This document shows positions 55,515 through 64,000 of a DNA stretch of 64,000 nucleotides, piece by piece. Numbering within the stretch: the stretch's first letter is position 1; every line of letters begins with the position of its first letter. The position numbers were made by a program, and so were the translations under genes. The notes beneath the pieces are model-generated. The model was not told where the DNA came from and did not search any database. It was given only the letters and a program-made list of their open reading frames with translations. The stretch is from Deroplatys truncata (taxonomy: Eukaryota; Arthropoda; Insecta; Mantodea; Mantidae). The stretch lies in contig CM060990.1 of NCBI GenBank assembly GCA_030765065.1, positions 214,807,290 through 214,871,289 of the forward strand, read 5' to 3'.

Positions 55515-55794
55515 GTCGTTCTCCGTGGTCTAGTGGTTACCGTGCTAGCCTCTAGTTCCCGAGGTCGCGAGTACAAACCCGGTGGAGGGCGATGGATTTT
55601 TCGGGCGTAAAAATCCTTAACATGGAAGGGAAATAAAGCTGGTGGTCCCATGTCTTAGATTTAACGACACGTAAAAGAATCTCAAGGCTGATAAAGAGGC
55701 CTCTGAGAAAAATTACGGTCTTTCACGCCCAATATAGAATGGAACGCTAAGGATCACAGCAGCTAAAGAGTGTCCATAAATAAAACTAAATTTA
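55515..55794 (+). mobile_element. tRNA-derived SINE, family 1, complete head
   Basis: Best-preserved tRNA head: CTCCGTGGTCTAGTGGTTAC (A box) and GGTCGCGAGTACAAACCCGG (B box). The body matches 60217, 35272 and 47123. AT-rich 3' end. Confidence 0.9.
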
Positions 55795-55830
55795 ATTGTT
55801 ATACACACACACATACATGCATACACACAC

Positions 55831-56345
55831 TCTATTGGGTAAAAGCGCACGCAGAAATCCAGGGCAACGAGCTAGCAGATCAACTTGCGAAAGGGGCATC
55901 CACAAGTAGGGATCTTCATGAGTGTTACAACAGAAGCCCAAAAAGTGCTATAATTAGTGAACTCAAAGAACCAAGTGCAGTGAAGTGGCAGAAAGATTGG
56001 GATCTAAGTTAGAAAGGTGCCATCACAAAAGCATTCATACCAGTTATTGAAAACAGACTCAAATTAAAAATTAGTTTAGCCCCTAATCTAACCTTGATAT
56101 TAGCAGGACAGGGCAAAATAAGAGCATGCCTGCATAGGTTTAAAATAATAAACAATTCAACGGGTCCATGTCAGCTCGGTAGCTAAGCATTTATTGCTTG
56201 AATGCAAACTACTAAATAATGAAAGAGACAACTTAATCTCAACAGTTTTAAGAAACGAACATTAGCCACATATAAGAGACAATTTATTAATTAAGTATAG
56301 TAAAAACATTTCAAAATTTGTATATAATAAACCATTTGAAAAATG
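55831..56345 (+). pseudogene. LINE ORF2 C-terminal relic (RNase H and tail)
   Basis: YWVKAHAEIQGNELADQLAK is a typical RNase H segment. After a stop near 56010 the same strand reads KGAITKAF and GKIRACLHRFKI, the conserved tail of such proteins, then decays into stops. Upstream RT is missing or beyond recognition. A SINE sits immediately upstream. Confidence 0.72.
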
Positions 56346-56541
56346 CGTAATGATCAAGAATGTCACAAATTCATCTTTAAACTGTAAAATAAAGATTGTA
56401 TAACATTTGTAACATATAATTAAAGATAATTTAAGTGCATTTATTATTACTGCATATAATGGAGCATGCAATAAATAAATCTTCTAAAACTACCCACCCA
56501 TCTACTAACCTACCCACTTACCTACCTTACCTACATTAATA

Positions 56542-57819
56542 CGAGACGTGATTTTAAAGTAAGTACCGTTTTAATATTTTGCAGCTGCAGTCGCGATTTT
56601 GAGCATGCGCGATCACTTTCTCCATCCATTAGGAAGTCAGACGTAGCTGTTAGCAATCGTTATTTTGTGTTCTCCTGTTGTTAGAGCGTTTCAAAATGTG
56701 CAAAACATTCTAACGACCTGACGACTGTGAAGTCAGATCAGTGATTCAGTTTTTGAATGAGAGAAATGTTACGCCAGCAAACATTCATCGCCAATTGTGT
56801 GAGATTTATGGGTAAACAATAATGAGTGATGGAATGATGAAGAAGTGAGTTAGACAGTTTAATGAAGGTCGTGAAAATGTGCATGATGAACCGCGGAGCG
56901 GCCGACCGTCTGTGTTCACAGATGATTTGCTACAAGCTGTGGAAGAATACATTCGCGAGGACAGATGTTTCACCATATCGATGTTGTCTTCGCATTTTCC
57001 ACAAATTTCAAGGTCAGTCCTCCACTACATTGTGACAGAACGCTCAGTATTTCGGGAACTGTGCTCGAGATGGGTGCCCAAAAATCTTACCGATGAGCAC
57101 AAGAAACGATCTGCCGCTCTACTGACTTTTCTCACGCGATATGCTGAGGAATGCGATGATTTGCTAACGCACATTGTTACAGGTGATGAGACATGAGCGT
57201 CTCACATCACTCCTGAATCAAAGCAACATTCCAAAGATTGGAGGCACACAACATCCCCGTGAAGAAGAAATTCAAACAGACATATCCACTCGCAAGATCG
57301 TGTGTACGGTATTCTGCGACACACAAGGCGTTTTGCTGATTGAGTTCTTGCCTAGGAATGCGAATTTCAACAATGACGTCCATTGTGAGACACTACGAAA
57401 ACTCCGTCGTACAATACAGAACAAAAGGCGTGGAATCCTTTTGGTTCATGATAATGTCCGGCCACACACAGCCAAACAAACTCAAGATCTGTTCGCATCA
57501 TTTGGTTTGGAACAATTCGACCACCCTCCCTACAGTCTGGATTTGGCACCAAGATATTTTCATCTCTTTCTTCATCTGAAGAAATTCCTTTTTGGAAACC
57601 TTTCAACCACGATGATGTTGTGAAACAAGAAGTACAGACTTGGCTTTCATCACAGTCGGCATCATTCTTTGACGCTTTTGGATGCCCGAAAGGTACCTGA
57701 ATAACGGTGGTGACTATGTGGAGAAATAATGTAAGGTAATGAATGATGATAAAGTTTTTGGAAAATAATATTGTTATTTTTTAAAAGAAATATCGGTACT
57801 TACTTTATAAACACGCCTC

Positions 57820-57820
<1 letters not shown>
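56542..57820 (+). mobile_element. mariner element (irritans/mellifera-like), near full length
   Basis: Bounded by TA (56540-56541, 57821-57822) with about 28-bp inverted ends containing AAAGTAAGTACCG / CGGTACTTACTTT. 1,279 bp, the normal mariner length. Encodes the broken transposase below. A deleted relative is at 26605-27003. Confidence 0.92.
56696..57729 (+). pseudogene. mariner transposase (broken)
   Basis: The helix-turn-helix part includes TPANIHRQL and DEPRSGRPS. The first catalytic block VTGDET (57174-57194) is followed at once by a stop where tryptophan is usual. The second block is HDNVRPHTA near 57450. The third reads YSLDLAPRYFHLF near 57530, so the D of the usual SD is replaced by Y. 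At least one frameshift lies near 57260, and early stops occur near 56711 and 56815. It ends NGGDYVEK at 57729. Inactive. Confidence 0.9.
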
Positions 57821-57822
<2 letters not shown>

Positions 57823-57850
<28 letters not shown>

Positions 57851-57892
57851 CATACATACATACATACATACATAAATACATACATACATAAT
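57823..57892 (+). repeat. (CATA)n microsatellite
   Basis: About 17 CATA units directly abutting the right end of the mariner element. Confidence 0.95.
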
Positions 57893-58519
57893 GCTATAGT
57901 GTAAGGAATACAACATACGAATTAATGTTATGCTTTCTGTTTTGTTAATTATTGAAGAAATAAGTTCGAGCTCAATTTTTCATATGTAATACTTATGTCC
58001 TACAGGTATTAATTGAGAAAAATATATTTTTCTATTAAAAGTAATGATTTGATATGAATATATAACTCATAATACGTGCTTTTGAACAGAAATAGTATAC
58101 CAATAAACATCTACATTCGTACAGGTACTCTATAGAAGGGGAAAAAACTCTTCCTCATACGATGGCCATGTTTCACACGAGTCGCAAATATGTTAGTGCA
58201 ATATTTCAACTACTAAATGAAATTTTAAAAATATCCTATACTGCATAAATTCGGTTGTTCCAGTAAGTTTTAATCGTACTCTAGATGGTTGGTGCGTTTT
58301 ATTATAAAAGCGTACAAATAAAGTTTATTTACAAAATGCATATAAATTCCACAATTGTAACTCCGAAATGCTCCTATGTACATTTTCCCCTTAAAATCCT
58401 AGTTTTCATAATTTCATCGCATTACTCAGGTCACAAAACAAAGACGCAACGTGCAAATGTTGAAGGATTTCTTTTTCGTGTTTTTATTCAATATGATTGC
58501 ATCTGCTTTAAAGTTTCAC
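57893..58519. other. No recognisable feature
   Basis: AT-rich. Possibly includes the degraded body of a MITE whose right end is at 58520-58587. Confidence 0.35.
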
Positions 58520-58587
58520 TATGTTTTCTTTCTACAACACTTAGTTTTGGAGATATTGTACAATCTCAACTTAAATGGTCCACCCTG
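58520..58587. mobile_element. MITE right end (CAGGGTGGACC family)
   Basis: ACTTAGTTTTGGAGATATTG, then CAATCTCAACTTAAATGGTCC and CACCCTG followed by TA. The left end is not found. Confidence 0.65.
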
Positions 58588-59489
58588 TATAATAGAGTCA
58601 ACGCTGACTTTAAAGTGCGTAAAGAGATGTTTAGACAGCTTGGTTGCACCTATTACACTTTCGGTTTGAGGTATATCCACAGAGCGTAGTCGTGTGTGAT
58701 GGCTGGAAGCATCACTTTAATCAGTTTTATAATGGAACTTGCAATTAAAATAAGCACCTATCCTTGTCACAGAACATATTGGAAACGATGTACTTTTGTC
58801 GCCACAACTCTCACATATTTAAAGGCAGTTTATACTTACCTATATGCAGAACCATAATTTAGGCAGGTGCCAAAGGGGCCCGGGATCTGAACGGCAAATT
58901 TAGAGGGGCGGCAAAATACCCAAACTGAAAGTAGTTTTTTAGATATAATTTTTGAGATAAAAAAGACAGTTTGTCGACCTTAAATAACAAATAGATGTTT
59001 AGTGTTGTCAGACGTAAGTGAGAGAAGTTTTAACCTGTCCGCTCGCTGTTGACTTTGCTTGTGAACGTCTACGCGTCTCTTTTGCCGCTGGTTCCACCTA
59101 GTACTGTGTTTTAGAGGACACGGAGGTATTTAAAACAGAATCATCTGACCTCCAGTAAGAGTGACCTGAGATCTTGCGTTATATTGTAGTTACATTATAA
59201 TTTTAAGGTTATGATACATTCACTTCCTTATAAGTAGTGTAGAGTTTGTAATGAAATCTTTAAAACTACAATTATTATAGTTCGTATGTTGATTTTACAT
59301 ATAATGTAAAATATTTATGAGATATATCCTAAGAATATAGTTTCTGCATGTGTATGTCTGTTACTCATTATATTGTTTGTTAATATTTTTCTTCTAGTTT
59401 TTATATATTCTAATTCTCGCATTCAGCTTTATAAAATTATATATTTTATATTTTATTTTATTTAATATTTAAATGAGAACCCACAATTA
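58588..59489. other. No recognisable feature
   Basis: AT-rich unique sequence. Confidence 0.4.
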
Positions 59490-59661
59490 GGGTCAATTTA
59501 AATTGACCTTAAAATGACCATCACAACGTTCTCCAAATAAAAGACAACTAATGGCATTTACTTTCCCTTATAATTTCAAGCAACTTTTATTCAAGGTATT
59601 TCTTTCTACAGCGCTTAGTTTTGGAGATATTATACAATCTCAACTTAAATGGTCCATCCTG
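59490..59661. mobile_element. MITE, right half (CAGGGTGGACC family)
   Basis: Contains GGTCAATTTAAATTGACC, ATGGCATTTACTTTCCC and the terminal TTAAATGGTCCATCCTG. Lies 32 bp from a complete copy. Confidence 0.8.
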
Positions 59662-59693
59662 TATATGAATATATATACACATATCTCCATATA

Positions 59694-60031
59694 CAGGGTG
59701 GACCGTCTAAGTTGAGACTGTACAATATCTCCAAAACTAAGCATTTCAGAAATTCAAAATTTTCGTTGTTATTTACGTTGAACAATTGCAAAGCTCCTTA
59801 AACAAATGTTATTTAGTTTCTTATGAGGAGTGAGAAAACATCATAAAAATAGATTCCCAATTTAAAAAAAATTAAATTGACCCTAAAGTGAATCATAACG
59901 CCCTCCAAATAAAACACGACTAATGGCATTTACTTTCACCCCTCATATCAAGTAACTTATCTCCAAGACATTTCTTTCTAAAACGCTTAGTTTTGGAGAT
60001 ATTACTGTCCCAACGCAAATGGTTCAGCCTC
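59694..60031. mobile_element. TA-flanked MITE, complete copy (CAGGGTGGACC family)
   Basis: Starts CAGGGTGGACCGTCTAAGTT with ATATCTCCAAAACTAAG, ends with the inverse through CAAATGGTTCAGCCTC. TA at 59692-59693 and 60032-60033. 338 bp, same body as 48140. Confidence 0.87.
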
Positions 60032-60216
60032 TATATACTATATATGCTATATTATTATGAGAAGAAAGAAGAAATACCCAACGAGAGGTTTTCGAGTTGG
60101 ACATTTTTTCATCCATTCTTCACACTTTGGGATACCTCTAAGAATAACGTCGCTATCATCCATTTGTTCACATGAGCCTTGCTGGCTCATTTGGTTGAGT
60201 AGGAAAATTTAAAATT

Positions 60217-60505
60217 TAAATTGAGTGTTATTCATAGACGCTCTTTAACTATTATGGTCCTTAAGTGTCCCATTCTATATTGGGCGTGAAAGACCGGAAA
60301 TTTTGCTCAGAGGCCTCTTATCAGGCTTGAGGTTCTTTTACGTGCCGTAAATCTACGACACGGGACCACCGGCTTTACTTCCCTTCCGAAGGAATCCACG
60401 CTAAGGATTTTTACGCCCGAAAAAATCCATCGCTCTCCGCCGGGTTTGAACCCGCGACCTTGGGAACTAAAGGCTAGCACGGTATCACTAGTCCACGGAG
60501 GTCGA
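60217..60505 (-). mobile_element. tRNA-derived SINE, family 1
   Basis: The minus-strand head ends at 60505 with B-box-like GGTCGCGGGTTCAAACCCGG. The full body follows, including CCGGTGGTCCCGTGTCG and CTTTCACGCCCAATATAGAA. Confidence 0.9.
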
Positions 60506-60867
60506 CTGGTTGGGTAGAAATTTCTGTGTCCCGAGGTTGAGAATTCGGTTAAGTTCATGTCATTTAAGTTTGCTTAAATGCGCAACTCTCGCGTCAGGAG
60601 ATTTGTTGGCATGATAAAGGTAAAATTCCGCCACAACGACGACGCACGTGACACTGGAGTTGCTAACGCTGTATATACTCATACTTCTCAAGTACTCTAC
60701 GAATTTCAAGCGCATAAATCTACCAGGAATAGAATTGTCGCTCATGGAATAATGGATTTGAGGAATGCTCTGACGTGTCGTTTTTCCAGTGCCCCACTAC
60801 GAAATTTACTGATTTACTAACTTAATATAATTTCCACCTATATTCGTAAAACAGTTTTAATACAGTG

Positions 60868-61135
60868 TTTAATGTCTGTCCTTCTTACATATGGGCACCA
60901 CAGGTGCTGGAAACTGATGCATGAAATAAAATTATAATTGAGAAAGGAAATATCATTTGGGAAGGAAACCTTCCATACTTCATTTCAGTGTACATCCGCT
61001 GCATTTGCTAGTTATGAGGACTGAGGAAAACGCGGAGAAAAACTCAAGCCACGGAGAATGGTTCTGGTGGAATTTGAAACCACGGACTTCCCGTTCACGA
61101 GTCCGTTCCTTAAACGATCTCGGCCATCTGTTGCG
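60868..61135 (-). mobile_element. SINE family 3
   Basis: Minus strand: head GGCCGAGATCGTTTAAGGA, AAGTCCGTGGTTTCAAATTCC B-box region, a CTCCGCGTTTTCCTCAGTCC body, and a GTAAGAAGGACAGACATTAA end. Confidence 0.85.
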
Positions 61136-62120
61136 GTGAAACTAAACCAAAGTATTCAATGCAGCCTTATGTGTCCAGTCTTTGTCAATATCGTAATGTA
61201 TATTCATGAAGAAAACTGAATTAAAATACTTGTCGAAACGAAAGTCTTCCCTTGTAAACTCTGCTACATTAGATGGAGTTAAGCATACAGCTTTATGGGA
61301 TATTCCAGGTTCTTTTTCTTTCTTTTTTTCCATTCTTTTTTATGCTAATTGGCAATTTATATTTTCATTAATATAAAACCTTTATATTTTATGTAATGGG
61401 TATATTTGTTTTTCTAGGAAATATTTTTCATTCTCTAGTACTTATAATTCTTACAAATAATTTTCTTCTGATACGACTTCTTTCTGTGACTATTTTATCT
61501 GTTTTCCGACATGAGGATTGAAAAAGGGATTGGAGAATTTGTTCCTTTAACCTAGTAGGTAGCGTTGTACAGTTTGTAAGCTGTAGGAGTAATGTGGTTT
61601 GCTCACTAGGCACTAGCTCGAGAACGTATATGGATAAGGGTTGTGATGTCACTCCCCCAACTAATACGCCAAAATTCTCCGTATTACATCGCTGATTGAA
61701 GCCCTAGTGGTAAATTGGAAGCCTTTACAAGCCGACAATAGGAAGAGGGATGCGTTCCAAGCACAATATGTAGTTGATCATACACCCTTCTGCTACTCCC
61801 TGTTTCGAATTTAGGGAGCGCTTCCGCTGCTCTATTTGCTCCGAAACTGGTTGTCACAGCGCGGACATACCTTAAATAGGGGGACGACGCTAAAATGAAC
61901 TCATTCTAAAATTAAAGTATAACTGCCTAAAACTAAGAAAAAAGAACAAAGTTTCAGTGTTTTCGACCTGTCATATCTCAGAAACCAAAGCCTTGTACAG
62001 AAAGAAACCCACCTGAAAGTCAAAAAAATATTATTGAACGTGGGTAAACATGTTATTATAAAAAGTGAATTTAACGAAAATTGTACAATATCTAAGCAAG
62101 TTTAACAGCGGTGATCATAA
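61136..62120. other. No recognisable feature
   Basis: Unique sequence between two SINE-3 copies. Confidence 0.4.
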
Positions 62121-62389
62121 CACGGGTGGCGAAGTCGTTAAGATACGGCTCATAAACGCGAGACCCGTTGTCCATATCCCGCCAGTACCGTCGTCTCTGG
62201 CTGAGCTTTCTTTTTAAAGGTTTTTCTCAGTCCTCATAACAGGCAAATGCCGGTGAGACACCCTAAACTTAGATATAGAACGCTTCTTTCCCAAAATTCC
62301 TTTACCTTTCCGTAATTTCACTTTATTGCATGTATATCGGTGTCGACCGTCTGTGATGCCGCGTGTAGTAAGAACGGACATTAAACGCT
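62121..62389 (+). mobile_element. SINE family 3, plus orientation
   Basis: Head CACGGGTGGCGAAGTCGTTA, body TTTTTCTCAGTCCTCATAAC and GGTGAGACACCCTAAACTTA, end GTGTCGACCGTCTGTG then GTAAGAACGGACATTAAACG. Confidence 0.85.
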
Positions 62390-63188
62390 ACCACTACTAC
62401 TGAAAAAAGAGGGAAAATGACGGTGATGTAAACAGAAACTTTGAGGTCAGACTCCTTCTGCGTGTCCCTGTCAGGCTTAGACAGCTAATTTTGTTCAGAG
62501 GTTTACCTTCAGTAGTTTTGATAGCATAAGGGAATATTTGCAGAAACATAAGCTATAATGGCAAGTCTAGCATATTAATATTAGAGACCTGAATATCACT
62601 CTGAGTGTGAAGTAAAGAAGCAACGGGTAAAGAATATATAAGAGTATATTAGGCTATAGTGAATGGCCTATTGAACACCCATATCTGTAGATCATTTGGT
62701 CTGTACTGAATTAGCGGCATAAAAACCTCAGATTAATAGCGAAATCCTTCCTAACATACATCGAGTGGTCAACGAGGGCACCGTTGGGCACCCAAAATTA
62801 GAATTTTATAACAGCAGTGCAACTCGATGTTAAGTAAATCGATCTCCAATGACTAGCATTCACCAATTTGCAGCTACATTCACTGCAAACTGATTTGGAA
62901 CTTTCACCTCTACAATAGCATCTGCCACCCTCGCATCCTACTCAGGCAAAGTGGTACTCCTTTGCTGTTTATAGCTACACACTCTTTACCCAGTTTGTTG
63001 CTTGATTTCTATCAATCACCACATGGCATCCATTTTGCATGAAATCCACCACATGATTATTTGTGGCTTCATAGGTGTTAGAAAGGTAACTGAAATATAA
63101 GAAGGAATACTATAAATACAAGAATTAATAACGGCTTTTCCTTTCGAAACATGTTCCTCATCCATATCCCCCCCCCAAGGACTCACCA
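62390..63188. other. No recognisable feature
   Basis: Unique sequence, ending in a C9 run at 63169-63177 just before the LINE. Confidence 0.4.
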
Positions 63189-64000
63189 TATGTGAGTACG
63201 GTGTTGGCGTACCCGGGGGTTCCCGAGCCACTCATCGCCATATTCATCCCTACATCCCCGTCCGGTCGAGGTGGGGTCGTTCTCGTGACCGGGGGACTCA
63301 AGGTAGGCTCTCGTGCGTTCTGTGCATTTCATTCCATGTCGCCCCTCGCCATCGTTTCTTTCTTCTCTTCTATTTATGCACATTTCGCCCCACGCCCATT
63401 CATTTACACATCTATTTTACTTCTTCGCAGCCTACCTTGCGTGCGAAACGCCCACACACTTTTAGTTACTTTTATCGTTTTATTTAAATCCTCCGTGGAC
63501 ACAGCCTGACGGATACCCACGCACTAGGTGCGTAGCTGGGTGAGTGGGTAATGGCGTCATCCCCACCACTCGGGGTCGTCATGTAGGGTATTGGTTCGTA
63601 TCCGCTATTCAACTGCAGTCCCGCGGGGGGGCAATGCATGAGCTGCTGACTTCTGACGGGGATTGGGTCCCTCTGTGTATGTTCTGGGAGGTGTGACCCT
63701 GAGGTGAGATAGGTATAGATAGGCCACTCACGCAAGCCGGGGTAACACCCGGGAGGTCAGAAACCGAGGTCGGAGACGGTTGCAATGGTGGAGGATTTAT
63801 TTCGCTATTACTCACAACAAGCGCCGAAAAGTCTATGTAACAGAAGTAGCACCGCCGACATCTGGTTGTTACTTGGTCATTTCACGTACAGAAGAAGGAC
63901 AAAGTTTTGAGAAGGTAAACCCTTTCATTATTCAGAAGGGCATTGACGCTTTGCAGGTGCGGTTCAGTCCTGCACTAGTCTTCGAATTGGTTCATTGTTG
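63189..64000 (+). mobile_element. Second copy of the I-clade LINE, 5' end only
   Basis: From TATGTGAGTACGG the sequence matches the 5' region of the element at 14253-20151 (reverse complement of 19528-20148), including GGGGTTCCCGAGCC and the AGCTGCTGACTTCTGACGG segment. It continues into ORF1 and off the window. Confidence 0.9.
63786..64000 (+). pseudogene. LINE ORF1, N-terminal fragment, frameshifted
   Basis: A frame from about 63822 reads RRKVYVTEVAPPTSGCYLVI and continues to KGIDAL near 63955, matching ORF1 of the first copy. A small deletion then shifts the frame (GCTTTGCAGG here against GCTATTGCTGG in the other copy). Upstream a frame difference also lies before RRK. The gene runs beyond the window. 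Confidence 0.75.

Overview
This window is eukaryotic, almost certainly from a TE-rich insect with a large genome. The evidence is tRNA-derived SINEs, an I-clade LINE, Tc1/mariner elements, long microsatellites, and the absence of operons or any recognisable intact host gene. The LINE and SINE types recall hemimetabolous insects such as cockroaches or termites, but that placement is a guess.

Region 1 (1-9918) is a giant, nearly perfect palindrome with its axis at about 4122. Position x in the left arm pairs with 8244-x, with no net indel over 4,087 bp and only about eight substitutions noticed. Each arm carries the same two-frame gene running away from the axis: a 342-aa C2HC zinc-finger protein, then a family-B DNA polymerase of the Polinton/adintovirus/bidnavirus-like type. 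The polymerase is complete on the right (886 aa) and cut by the window edge on the left. The apex is a 69-bp non-symmetric segment that itself folds into an imperfect hairpin. Between apex and gene lies an array of tRNA T-arm/B-box-like GGTTCGA motifs spaced 131-147 bp. No integrase, capsid, protease or ATPase gene is visible.

Region 2 (9919-13504) holds three kinds of tandem repeat (10135-12230), an RNase H relic of a LINE, and the 5' part of a SINE.

Region 3 (13505-33212) is a second giant inverted-repeat element, 19.7 kb, flanked by a perfect 6-bp direct repeat (AATGGG) and inserted inside a SINE whose two halves lie on either side. Its termini read AGTAG...CTACT. Its arms (about 95% identical by eye) contain subterminal tandem arrays, microsatellites and a HARBI1-like relic in each arm. 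The left arm was later split by a 5.9-kb I-clade LINE with a 7-bp target duplication. The 2.3-kb spacer between the arms carries a deleted mariner and a SINE fragment.

Region 4 (33213-64000) is ordinary intergenic DNA packed with dispersed repeats: three SINE families, a TA-flanked MITE family, two nearly full-length but inactivated Tc1/mariner-superfamily elements, two LINE relics, microsatellites, and the 5' end of a second copy of the I-clade LINE at the right edge. No host protein-coding gene could be supported.

The most unusual content is the pair of giant inverted-repeat elements. The first carries its own polymerase and a telomere-like apex. The second shows a transposon-like insertion signature with no recognised autonomous gene.
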